DNA from: Roseivivax lentus
Lineage (GTDB): Bacteria; Pseudomonadota; Alphaproteobacteria; Rhodobacterales; Rhodobacteraceae
NCBI RefSeq assembly: GCF_900156805.1
Contig: NZ_FTOQ01000001.1
Coordinates: forward strand, 186,001 to 250,000
Length of the DNA stretch: 64,000 nt
Direction: 5' to 3'
The notes below the pieces were generated by a model. That model worked only from the letters and a program-made list of their open reading frames with translations, had not been told where the DNA came from and did not search any database. Shown here one piece after another: positions 42,284 through 50,250 of this stretch; positions within the stretch are counted from its first letter, which is position 1; each line of letters begins with the position of its first letter. A program made the position numbers and the translations under genes.

Positions 42284-44932
42284 ATGGCCGATCACATGAG
42301 CGATCCGACAGAGGTGCTGGCGCAGGTCCGGCGTCCGGCGGCGTTGACGCGCCTGGGCCTTCTGGCCGAGCGGCTGGTGCGGGCGTTCTGGCCGCTCTGG
42401 TCGGTGCTGATTACGGTGATCGCCGCGCTGATGCTGGGTCTGCAGGACCTCGTTCCGGTCGAGGCGGTGTGGACGGCGGGCGTTCTGGCGCTGGCGGCGC
42501 TGATCTGGGCCGGATGGTGGGGCGCGTCGCGGTTCCGCTGGCCGACGCGCGAGGCCGCGATCATGCGGCTCGATGCGACCATGCCCGGGCGGCCCATCTC
42601 GACCGCGCTCGACCATCAGGCGATCGGGTCCGGCGATGCGGCGAGCCAGGCGGTCTGGCACGCGCACCAGGCGCGGATGCGGGCGCGGCTGGCCGAGGCC
42701 CGCGCGGTGGAGCCGGACCTCAAGACCTCTGAACAGGATCCCTATGCGCTGCGCTATGCCGCCCTTCTTGCGCTCTCCGTGGCGCTTCTCTTCGGGTCGG
42801 TGATGCGGGTCTCCTCGGTCACCGGCATGGGACCGGGCGGCGCGGGCGACGTGGCCTCGGGGCCAAGCTGGGAAGGCTGGATGGAGCCGCCCTCCTATAC
42901 GAGGCTGCCCGCGGTCTATCTCAACGACATCACCGCGGCGGACCTCTCGGTGCCCGCGGGCGCGACGGTCACGCTCAGGCTCTACGGCACGCCCGGCGAT
43001 CTGTCGGTGAGCGAGACCGTGTCGGGCAATCCGCTGACCCCCGAGACGCAATCCGATGGCGCGGGCGAGGGCGCCACCGCCACGGCGCAGGACTTCGTCG
43101 TGGCGCAATCGGGCCGCGTGGCGATCGACGGGCTGGGCGGGCGCGCCTGGAATTTCTCGGTCACGCCGGACCGCGCGCCGGATGTGACCCGTGCGGGGCC
43201 GTTCGACGTGAAATACGACGGCGCGGCCTCGCTGCCCTTCGTGGCGACCGACGATTATGCCGTGACCGGCGGCGAAGCGCGGATCGATCTCGCGCTGGCG
43301 GAGGTCGACCGCCGCTACGGGCGCCGCATGGAGCCCGAGGCGCGGCCCGCGATCGAGGTCACGCTGCCCCTGCCGGTCGCGGGCGACCGCGCGAATTTCG
43401 AGGAAGCGCTGATCGGCAATTTCTCGGAACATCCCTGGGCCAACCTGCCGGTGGAGATCACGCTGTCGGTCAGCGATGCCGCGGGCCAGACCGGAGCGGC
43501 GGCGCCCGACGTGCTGACCCTGCCCGGGCGGCGGTTCTTCGAACCGATGGCCGCGGCGCTGATCGAGGAACGCCAAGCGCTTCTGTGGAACCGCGAGAAT
43601 GCCCGCGACATCGCGCTGATCCTGCGCGCGATCAGCTACGAGCCCGAGGGGCTGTTCCGGCAATCCTCCCATTACCTGCGCTTCCGCACGATCCTGCGCA
43701 GGCTCGAGGCCAATCTCGAGACCGGGCTCGACGACACGACCCGCGACGAGCTGGCGCAGGCCATGTGGGACCTGGCGCTGGTTCTCGAGGAGGGCGACCT
43801 CGACGATGCGCGGGAACGGTTGCGCCGGGCGCAGGAGCGGCTGGAAGAGGCCATGCGCAACGGCGCGTCCGAGGACGAGATCGCCGAACTGATGCAGGAG
43901 CTGCGCCGCGCCACGGACGATTTCATGCGCCAGCTCGCGCAGGAACAGCGCCGCCAGAACGACCAGAACGGCGATCAGAACGCGCAGAATGGCCCGCAGG
44001 ACGGCATGCAGATGACGCAGAACGACCTGCAGGAGATGATGGACCGCATCCAGGAGCTGATGGAGGAAGGCCGCATGGCCGAGGCCATGCAGGCGCTGCA
44101 GGAATTGCAGGAGATGATGGAGAACATGCGCATCACCGAGGGCCAGGGGCAGGGCCAGCCCAGCCCCGGTCAGCAGGCGCTGGAAGGGCTGGGCGAGACG
44201 CTGCGCGAACAGCAGGACCTGTCCGACCAGGCGTTCCGCGACCTGCAGGAGCAGTTCAATCCCGGTCAGAACCGCGAGGGTCAGCAGGGCCAGCAAGGTC
44301 AACAGGGCCAGCAGCAGGGTCAGGGCCAGCAGCAGGACGGGCGCGGCGAAGGCCAGCCCGGCGAGGGTCAGGGCGACGGTCAGGGCCAGCAGCAGGGCCA
44401 GCAGGGTCAGGGCGGCGACCAGCAATCGCTGGAAGAAAGCCTCGCCGACCGGCAGCGCGCCTTGCGCAACGAACTCAATCGCCAGCGCCAGAACCTGCCC
44501 GGACAGGGCACCGAGGGCGGTCGCGCGGCGGGCGAAGCGCTGGACCGGGCCGAAGGCGCGATGGAAGGCGCCGAGGAGGCGCTGCGGCAGGATGATTTCG
44601 CCGGGGCCATCGACCGGCAATCCGAGGCGATGGAAGCGCTGCGGGAAGGCATGCGCAACCTGGGCGAGGCGCTGGCCGAACAACAGGGCCAGCAAGGGCA
44701 GCAGGGCCAGCAGGGGCAGGCCGAAGGCTCCGATCCCGGCCAGCAGCGCGATCCGCTGGGCCGCTCGGCGGGCACCAATGGCCAGATCGGATCGGACGAA
44801 CAGATGCTGGGCGGCGAGGATGTCTATCGCCGCGCCCGGGAACTTCTGGACGAGATCCGCCGCCGCTCGGGCGAGGGTGAGCGCCCGGAAGAAGAGCTGG
44901 ATTACCTCGAGCGGCTGCTCGAACGGTTCTGA
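42284..44932 (+). CDS. TIGR02302/DUF4175 family protein with Gln/Gly-rich region
   Basis: 882 residues. Two or three N-terminal membrane segments (about residues 36-55, 62-80 and 155-173), a long soluble region with immunoglobulin-like text (LPFVATDDYAVTGG), then coiled-coil-like helices (RDELAQAMWDLALVLEEGDL, ELMQELRRATDDFMRQLAQE) and a strongly Gln/Gly-rich stretch near residues 650-715. The family is restricted mostly to alphaproteobacteria and has no proven function. ATG 42284 is used, with GGAG five bases before; the in-frame GTG at 42281 is immediately upstream. Confidence 0.87.
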   Translation: MADHMSDPTEVLAQVRRPAALTRLGLLAERLVRAFWPLWSVLITVIAALMLGLQDLVPVEAVWTAGVLALAALIWAGWWGASRFRWPTREAAIMRLDATMPGRPISTALDHQAIGSGDAASQAVWHAHQARMRARLAEARAVEPDLKTSEQDPYALRYAALLALSVALLFGSVMRVSSVTGMGPGGAGDVASGPSWEGWMEPPSYTRLPAVYLNDITAADLSVPAGATVTLRLYGTPGDLSVSETVSGNPLTPETQSDGAGEGATATAQDFVVAQSGRVAIDGLGGRAWNFSVTPDRAPDVTRAGPFDVKYDGAASLPFVATDDYAVTGGEARIDLALAEVDRRYGRRMEPEARPAIEVTLPLPVAGDRANFEEALIGNFSEHPWANLPVEITLSVSDAAGQTGAAAPDVLTLPGRRFFEPMAAALIEERQALLWNRENARDIALILRAISYEPEGLFRQSSHYLRFRTILRRLEANLETGLDDTTRDELAQAMWDLALVLEEGDLDDARERLRRAQERLEEAMRNGASEDEIAELMQELRRATDDFMRQLAQEQRRQNDQNGDQNAQNGPQDGMQMTQNDLQEMMDRIQELMEEGRMAEAMQALQELQEMMENMRITEGQGQGQPSPGQQALEGLGETLREQQDLSDQAFRDLQEQFNPGQNREGQQGQQGQQGQQQGQGQQQDGRGEGQPGEGQGDGQGQQQGQQGQGGDQQSLEESLADRQRALRNELNRQRQNLPGQGTEGGRAAGEALDRAEGAMEGAEEALRQDDFAGAIDRQSEAMEALREGMRNLGEALAEQQGQQGQQGQQGQAEGSDPGQQRDPLGRSAGTNGQIGSDEQMLGGEDVYRRARELLDEIRRRSGEGERPEEELDYLERLLERF
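44278..44420 (+). repeat. Tandem CAG/GGC repeats coding for Gln-Gly runs
   Basis: Within the TIGR02302 gene, units close to CAGCAGGGC or GGCCAGCAG are repeated with drift, giving QQG and GQG runs. A shorter block recurs at about 44683-44722. This is protein-coding low complexity and could be unstable in length by slippage. Confidence 0.8.
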
Positions 44933-44964
44933 CACGCGGGCGTCAAACGCTCTGTGCCGCGGAC

Positions 44965-44982
44965 ATGCAACACGGATTGCAT
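44965..44982. promoter_or_regulatory. Inverted repeat ATGCAA-N6-TTGCAT, operator candidate
   Basis: A perfect 6-base inverted repeat with a 6-base spacer, 33 bases after the TIGR02302 stop and about 165 bases before the TRAP substrate-binding gene. Outer GGAC and GTCC extend it imperfectly. No T-run follows, so a terminator is less likely than a protein-binding site. Confidence 0.4.
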
Positions 44983-45090
44983 CACGTCCGGCGGCGCTGC
45001 GGCATCGCCGCGGCCGGGATCGCGGGTGCGCCTCTCTGCAGGTCGCGGCGGCAATTGCACTTCACGTGGACCTGCGGCATCAATGCGTCA

Positions 45091-45102
45091 TGCAGGCCTG
45101 CA
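45091..45102. promoter_or_regulatory. Perfect palindrome TGCAGGCCTGCA upstream of TRAP genes
   Basis: A 12-base perfect palindrome 45 bases before the start codon of the TRAP binding protein. It may be a second operator half or chance in GC-rich DNA; it shares the TGCA core with the inverted repeat at 44965. Confidence 0.28.
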
Positions 45103-45147
45103 CCGCGCCGCGCGCGGGGGAACCAGGGCCATCCAAGGGAGGATATC

Positions 45148-46182
45148 ATGACCATCACGCGCCGACTTTTCGCGGGCGCCGCCGCGCTGGCTCTCAGCCT
45201 CGGGGCAGGCAGCGCCGCGCTTGCACAGGACGTTACCCTGCGCATGCACCAGTTCCTGCCCGCGCAGGCCAATGTCCCGAAGAACATCCTGATCCCCTGG
45301 GCGGATCGCGTGATGGAGGCGTCGGAGGGGCGGATCGAAATCCAGCATTATCCCGCGATGCAACTCGGTGGCACGCCGCCGCAGCTGATCGACCAGGTGA
45401 TCGACGGCGTGGCCGATATCGTCTGGACCGTGGCGGGCTATACGCCGGGCCGCTTCCCGCGCGCCGAGGTGTTCGAGCTGCCCTTCTCCATGACCGATGC
45501 CGAAGCGTCGAGCCGCGCCTATTGGCAGCTCGCCGAAGAGACGATGATGGATCAGGATTTCGCCGACTTCAAAGTCCTTGGTGTCTGGGTCCACGGCCCC
45601 GGCGTGATCCATACCGATGAGCCCGTCGAAGAGCTTGCTGACCTCAACGGCATGAAGCTGCGCGGCCCGACCCGCATCACCACGCAGATGTTCGAGGATC
45701 TCGGCGCAACCGCGGTCGGCATGCCGGTCCCGGCCATCCCCGAGGCGCTGTCCAAGGGCGTGGTCAACGGTGCGGTCATCCCGTGGGAGGTCACCGCCGC
45801 CCTGAAGGTGCCGGAGCTGGTGCAGAACCACACCGAGCTGGCTAGTCCCGCACTTTACACCACCGCCTTCATCTTCGCGATGAACAAGGATCGCTACGAG
45901 GCGCTGCCCGACGATCTGAAGGCTGTGATCGACGCGGAATCGGGTCTCGAATTCTCGGGCCTCGCGGGCCGGACCATGCAGGCCGATGATGGCCCTTCGC
46001 GGCAGATGGCCGTCGATGCGGGCAACAACATCATCGAGATCGGCGAGGAAGAGGCCGCGAAATGGCGAGCGGCGGCGCAGCCCACCATCGACCGCTGGAT
46101 CGCCGAGATGGACGAGCGCGGCATGGACGGCACCGCCCTGCGCGCCCGCTCGCTCGAGCTGATCGAGGCCAACACCAACTGA
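45148..46182 (+). CDS. TRAP transporter solute-binding protein, DctP family
   Basis: 344 residues. Periplasmic receptor of a TRAP importer. A signal peptide (ITRRLFAGAAALALSLG, cleavage near ALAQ) precedes the DctP fold: HQFLPAQANVPKNILIPWADRV, LNGMKLRGPTRITTQMFEDLG with the arginine that binds carboxylates, and GVVNGAVIPWEV. Ligand is therefore probably a carboxylic acid. ATG 45148 has a very strong AAGGGAGGA site. Membrane subunit genes follow. Confidence 0.93.
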   Translation: MTITRRLFAGAAALALSLGAGSAALAQDVTLRMHQFLPAQANVPKNILIPWADRVMEASEGRIEIQHYPAMQLGGTPPQLIDQVIDGVADIVWTVAGYTPGRFPRAEVFELPFSMTDAEASSRAYWQLAEETMMDQDFADFKVLGVWVHGPGVIHTDEPVEELADLNGMKLRGPTRITTQMFEDLGATAVGMPVPAIPEALSKGVVNGAVIPWEVTAALKVPELVQNHTELASPALYTTAFIFAMNKDRYEALPDDLKAVIDAESGLEFSGLAGRTMQADDGPSRQMAVDAGNNIIEIGEEEAAKWRAAAQPTIDRWIAEMDERGMDGTALRARSLELIEANTN

Positions 46183-46257
46183 GACGCCGCCTGAGCGGTA
46201 CGGGGGGCGCGGCGTCGGTCGCGCCCCTCTGGTCTTTCTGATCCCGGGGGAGAGGAC

Positions 46258-46842
46258 ATGCTCGCGCTGATCGACCGTCTGGCCCGATTCATGGCGCTGA
46301 TCGGCGGTGTCGTGCTGGTGGCGCTGGTGATCCTGACCTGTGCCTCGGTCCTGGGGCGCGGCCTCAACACGCTGGGGCACTCGGCCTTTCTGACCGGTCT
46401 GGCGCCGGGCCTCGCGGAGGCGCTGATCGCGGCGGGCGTGGGGCCGATCACCGGCGATTTCGAACTGGTCGAGGCGGGCGTCGCCTTCGCGATCTTCGCC
46501 TTTCTGCCGGTCTGCCAGCTCTATTCCGCCCATGCCACGGTCGATGTCTTCACCCAGATGATGCCCGGGCGGGCGAACCGCGTCCTGCGCACCTTCTGGG
46601 AGGTCGTGCTGACGCTGACGATCTTCCTCGTCACCTGGCGCCTCGCCCAGGGCATGTTCGACAAGATGCGCTACGGCGAGACGACCTTCCTGCTGCAATT
46701 CCCGATTTGGTGGGCCTATGCGCTCAGCCTCGCCGGCGCGGTCGTGGCCTCCATCGTCGCGGCCTATTGCGCAGGCGCGCGCGTGGCCGGGCTGATCACC
46801 GGCGGCCGCTTCATGCCCGAGGAACAGAGGGCGGATCATTGA
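46258..46842 (+). CDS. TRAP transporter small membrane subunit, DctQ type
   Basis: 194 residues with four hydrophobic segments (about residues 8-30, 55-75, 95-118 and 145-165), e.g. FMALIGGVVLVALVILTC. It associates with the large permease to form the membrane part of the sodium-driven importer. Segment 2 is unusually extended by SAFLTGLAPGLAEALIAAGVG, which is common in one TRAP subgroup. ATG 46258 has a GGGGGAGAGG site; its stop overlaps the next start (TTGA). Confidence 0.9.
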   Translation: MLALIDRLARFMALIGGVVLVALVILTCASVLGRGLNTLGHSAFLTGLAPGLAEALIAAGVGPITGDFELVEAGVAFAIFAFLPVCQLYSAHATVDVFTQMMPGRANRVLRTFWEVVLTLTIFLVTWRLAQGMFDKMRYGETTFLLQFPIWWAYALSLAGAVVASIVAAYCAGARVAGLITGGRFMPEEQRADH

Positions 46843-48155
46843 GCAACCTCGAACTGGGCTTTCTGAGCTTTCCCGTCCTTCTGCTGATGATCTTCCTGCG
46901 CGCGCCCATCGGGCTTGCCATGCTGCTGTGCGGGATGGGCGGGCTGTGGCTGGTGATCGGCACGCCCAACATGTTCCTGTCGAAGCTCAAATCCGAGACC
47001 TATTCGACCTTCTCCAGCTATTCGCTGACGATCATCCCGATGTTTCTGCTGATGGGGCAGTTCGCGACGCTGTCGGGCATGTCGCAATCGCTGTTCCGGG
47101 CCGCGGAATCCTGGCTCGGCCATCGCAGGGGTGGGGTTGCGATGGCCTCAGTCGGGGCCTGCGCGGGTTTCGGGGCGATCTGCGGATCCTCGCTCGCCAC
47201 CGCGGCCACGATGAGCCGCGTCGCCCTGCCGGAACTCAAGCGCTACGGCTATTCGGGGGGCTTTTCGACGGCGACGCTGGCGGCGGGCGGCACGCTCGGC
47301 ATCCTGATCCCGCCCTCGGTGATCCTGGTGATCTACGCCATCCTGACCGAGCAGAACATCGCCAAGCTGTTCCTCGCGGCCTTCATCCCCGGCATCCTCG
47401 CCGCCATCGGCTATATCCTGACGATCTCGGTCTATGTGCGGGTCCATCCCGATGCGGCGGGCTCGCGCGACCCGGTGCCCATGGCCGAGCGGATGCGCGC
47501 GCTGGCGCAGGTCTGGCCGGTGCTCCTGGTCTTCATGCTGGTCGTGGGCGGCATCTACCTGGGCTGGTTCACCCCCACCGAAGGCGCCGCCGTGGGCGCG
47601 GCGGGCACCGGCATCGCGGCGCTGATCTCGGGCAATCTCAGCTGGGGGGTGTTCCGCGAAAGCATCATCCAGACCGCCACCGCCACCGCGATGATCTTCT
47701 TCATCGTGCTGGGCGCGGGCTTCTACAATTCGTTCCTGGCGCTCAGCCAGGTGCCGCAGGAGCTGTCGAACTGGGTCGTGGGGCAGGGCTTCGCGCCGAT
47801 GACCGTGCTTCTGATGATCCTGCTGTTCTACCTCGTCTTCGGCTGCCTGATGGACAGCCTTTCGATGATCCTGCTGACCATCCCGATCTTCTTTCCGGTG
47901 ATCTCGATCCTCGATTTCGGCATGTCGGCGGAGCATATGGCGATCTGGTTCGGCATCCTCGTGCTGATCGTGGTGGAGGTCGGGCTGATCACGCCACCGG
48001 TGGGCATGAACCTCTTCATCATCAATTCGATGGATCGCGAGACGCCGATGTCGGCCACCTATCGCGCGGTGATGTGGTTCGTCTCCTCGGACCTGATCCG
48101 CGTCGCGCTTCTGGTGGCGTTTCCGTCCATCACCCTGTTCCTGCTGGGAGACTGA
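46839..48155 (+). CDS. TRAP transporter large permease, DctM type
   Basis: 438 residues with about twelve membrane segments, the sodium-coupled transport channel. Family text includes LAMLLCGMGGLWLVIG, GACAGFGAICGSSLATAATMSRVALPELKRYGY (in parts), GGTLGILIPPSVILVIYA and LITPPVGMNLF. The start is TTG 46839, overlapping the dctQ stop by 4 bases; the downstream ATG would cut the first membrane segment. It is followed by the SDR gene 2 bases later. Confidence 0.93.
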   Translation: MSNLELGFLSFPVLLLMIFLRAPIGLAMLLCGMGGLWLVIGTPNMFLSKLKSETYSTFSSYSLTIIPMFLLMGQFATLSGMSQSLFRAAESWLGHRRGGVAMASVGACAGFGAICGSSLATAATMSRVALPELKRYGYSGGFSTATLAAGGTLGILIPPSVILVIYAILTEQNIAKLFLAAFIPGILAAIGYILTISVYVRVHPDAAGSRDPVPMAERMRALAQVWPVLLVFMLVVGGIYLGWFTPTEGAAVGAAGTGIAALISGNLSWGVFRESIIQTATATAMIFFIVLGAGFYNSFLALSQVPQELSNWVVGQGFAPMTVLLMILLFYLVFGCLMDSLSMILLTIPIFFPVISILDFGMSAEHMAIWFGILVLIVVEVGLITPPVGMNLFIINSMDRETPMSATYRAVMWFVSSDLIRVALLVAFPSITLFLLGD

Positions 48156-48157
48156 AC

Positions 48158-48922
48158 ATGCAGATATCCGGACATGTCGCGATCATATCGGGCGGCGGCA
48201 GCGGCCTCGGTGCCGCGACGGCACGGGCGCTGGCCGACAAGGGCGCGCGGGTCGCGATCTTCGATCTGAACGCGGAGGCGGCCGAGGCGGTGGCGGCGGA
48301 AATCGGCGGCGCGGGTTTCGCGGTCGATGTCTCGGACAGCGCCGCGGTCGCGGATGCGGTGGCCGGGGCGATCGCGGCGCTGGGCCAGGCGCCGCGCATC
48401 GCGGTCAACTGCGCGGGCATCGCGCCCGCCGCCAAGGTCGTGGGACGCGAGGGCAAGCTTGCGACCGAGATGTTCGAAAAGGTCATTCGCGTGAACCTGA
48501 TCGGCACCTACAACGTAATGAGCCACGCCGCGGGCGCGATGGCCACGCTCGACCCCTTGGACAGCGGCGAGCGGGGCGTCGTCATCAACACCGCCTCCAT
48601 CGCTTACCAGGACGGGCAGATGGGCCAGTCGGCCTATGCTGCCTCGAAGGGCGGTGTCGCGGCGATGGCGCTGCCCGCCGCGCGCGATCTCGCCAAGCTT
48701 GGCATCCGGGTGATGACCATCGCGCCGGGTCTCTTTTACACACCGATGATGGAGGGCCTGCCCGACGAGGTGTCGGAGACCATCACGCGCAACATCCCCT
48801 TCCCCGCGCGGCTGGGCCTGCCCGCGGAATACGCGCTTCTTGCCACCCAGATCGTCGAAAACCCCTATCTGAACGCCGAGACGATCCGCCTCGACGCGGC
48901 GGTGCGTCTGCCGATGCGCTGA
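48158..48922 (+). CDS. Short-chain dehydrogenase, HSD10-type 3-hydroxyacyl-CoA dehydrogenase
   Basis: 254 residues. NAD loop ISGGGSGLGAATA, D36 (IFDLN) for NAD preference, catalytic S147, Y160 and K164 (YAASKGG). The text NTASIAYQDGQMGQSAYAASKGG and TIAPGLFYTPMMEGLPDEV (in parts) matches the human HSD17B10/type II 3-hydroxyacyl-CoA dehydrogenase branch, which acts on short or 2-methyl 3-hydroxyacyl-CoA. It lies 2 bases after dctM, hence in the TRAP operon. Confidence 0.9.
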   Translation: MQISGHVAIISGGGSGLGAATARALADKGARVAIFDLNAEAAEAVAAEIGGAGFAVDVSDSAAVADAVAGAIAALGQAPRIAVNCAGIAPAAKVVGREGKLATEMFEKVIRVNLIGTYNVMSHAAGAMATLDPLDSGERGVVINTASIAYQDGQMGQSAYAASKGGVAAMALPAARDLAKLGIRVMTIAPGLFYTPMMEGLPDEVSETITRNIPFPARLGLPAEYALLATQIVENPYLNAETIRLDAAVRLPMR

Positions 48923-48946
48923 TATCCGGGCGCCGTTTGGGGCGAC

Positions 48947-48979
48947 CGGCGCGGCGCCGCGTATTTGGAAAGAGGCAAG
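48947..48979. repeat. Intergenic hairpin element, copy 3 (between SDR and thiolase)
   Basis: CGGCGC-G-GCGCCG hairpin followed by CGTATTTGGAAAGAGGCAAG (in 20 bases), closely like the tails at 26967 and 40818. The remaining part of this 149-base gap shows nothing else; a ribosome site precedes the thiolase. Confidence 0.5.
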
Positions 48980-49071
48980 ACAGGGGGGCCGCGCGCCCCG
49001 TGACGGCACGTTGCGCCTTGCGCGAGCGTCCGTGCAGGTCATAGTCCGGAGCAGGGAAAAGGGAGAGCATC

Positions 49072-50250
49072 ATGGACAAGGACATCGTCATTCTGTCGGG
49101 CGCGCGCACCGCCATCGGCACCTTCGGGGGCAGCCTCGCCGGGACGCCGCCCATCGACCTCGCCGCCGCCGCCTCGAAGGCCGCGCTGGAGCGCGCCGGT
49201 CTCGAGGGCGGCGATGTGGGGCAGGTCTTTTTCGGGCATGTCATCAACACCGAGCCGCGCGACATGTATCTCAGCCGCGTCGCGGCGATGGAGGCGGGCG
49301 TGCCCGACACCGCGCCCGCGCTCAACGTCAACCGGCTCTGCGGCTCCGGCGCGCAGGCTATCGTCTCGGGCGTGCAGGCCCTGGGCATGGGCGATTGCGA
49401 GGTGGCGCTGGTGGGCGGCGCGGAATGCATGTCGCGCTCGCCCTATATCGTGCCGGACCAGCGCTGGGGCGCCAAGATGGGCGATATCCGCACGCTCGAC
49501 ATGATGCTGGGCGCGCTGAACTGCCCCTTCGGCACCGGCCATATGGGCGTGACCGCCGAGAACGTGTCGGGCGAGCATGACATCTCCCGCGAGGCGCAGG
49601 ATGCCTTCGCGATGGAAAGCCAGGAACGCGCGGCCAAGGCCATCGCCGAGGGGCGCTTCAAGGATCAGATCGTGCCGGTCGAGGTGCGCGTGAAGCGCGA
49701 CATGGTGGCGTTCGACACCGATGAGCATCCCAAGCAGACCTCGCTCGAGAAGCTCGGCAGCCTGAAGCCCGTCTTCAAGAAGGACGGCAGCGTCACCGCG
49801 GGCAATGCCTCGGGCATCAATGACGGCGCGGCGGCGCTTGTGCTCGCCACCGCCGAGGCCGCGCAGGCCAAGGGCGCCAAACCGCTGGCGCGGGTTCTGG
49901 GCTATGCCCATGCGGGTGTGCGTCCCGAGGTGATGGGGATCGGCCCGATCCCCGCGGTCGAGGCGCTAATGGCGCGCACCGGGCTTTCGGTGGGCGATTT
50001 CGACGTGATCGAATCCAACGAGGCCTTCGCCGCGCAGGCGCTGGCGGTGAACAAGGGTCTGGGCCTCGATCCCGCGCGGGTGAACCCCAATGGCGGAGCC
50101 ATCGCGCTGGGCCACCCGGTGGGAGCCACGGGCGCCATCCTGACCGTGAAGGCGCTCTATGAGCTGGAGCGCACGGGCGGAAAGATCGGCCTCATCACCA
50201 TGTGCATCGGCGGCGGGCAGGGCATCGCCATCGCGATCGAGCGGCTCTAG
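49072..50250 (+). CDS. Acetyl-CoA C-acyltransferase (thiolase)
   Basis: 392 residues. Thiolytic cleavage of 3-oxoacyl-CoA or condensation of acetyl-CoA. Active-site C90 in NVNRLCGSGAQAI, H348 in NGGAIALGHPVGATGA and C378 in TMCIGGGQG. The motif ESNEAFAAQAL is usual apart from S for L. Located 149 bases after the dehydrogenase, it provides the step following HSD10-type oxidation. It ends in the palindrome CTAG shared with the pbpC stop. Confidence 0.94.
   Translation: MDKDIVILSGARTAIGTFGGSLAGTPPIDLAAAASKAALERAGLEGGDVGQVFFGHVINTEPRDMYLSRVAAMEAGVPDTAPALNVNRLCGSGAQAIVSGVQALGMGDCEVALVGGAECMSRSPYIVPDQRWGAKMGDIRTLDMMLGALNCPFGTGHMGVTAENVSGEHDISREAQDAFAMESQERAAKAIAEGRFKDQIVPVEVRVKRDMVAFDTDEHPKQTSLEKLGSLKPVFKKDGSVTAGNASGINDGAAALVLATAEAAQAKGAKPLARVLGYAHAGVRPEVMGIGPIPAVEALMARTGLSVGDFDVIESNEAFAAQALAVNKGLGLDPARVNPNGGAIALGHPVGATGAILTVKALYELERTGGKIGLITMCIGGGQGIAIAIERL

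Noticed and set aside
44278-44420. Possible CRISPR or tandem satellite array
   Set aside because: Units are 6-9 bases, in frame, lack spacers, and encode Gln-Gly runs inside a gene.
40805-44935. A 1376-codon open frame antisense to lysA and the TIGR02302 gene
   Set aside because: It mirrors the codon pattern of the forward genes in GC-rich DNA, is low-complexity, and has no recognisable domain. The forward genes show clear family motifs.
45054-45083. Possible sigma-70 promoter TTGCAC...CATCAA before the TRAP operon
   Set aside because: The -10 element matches only 3 of 6 bases, too weak to list.
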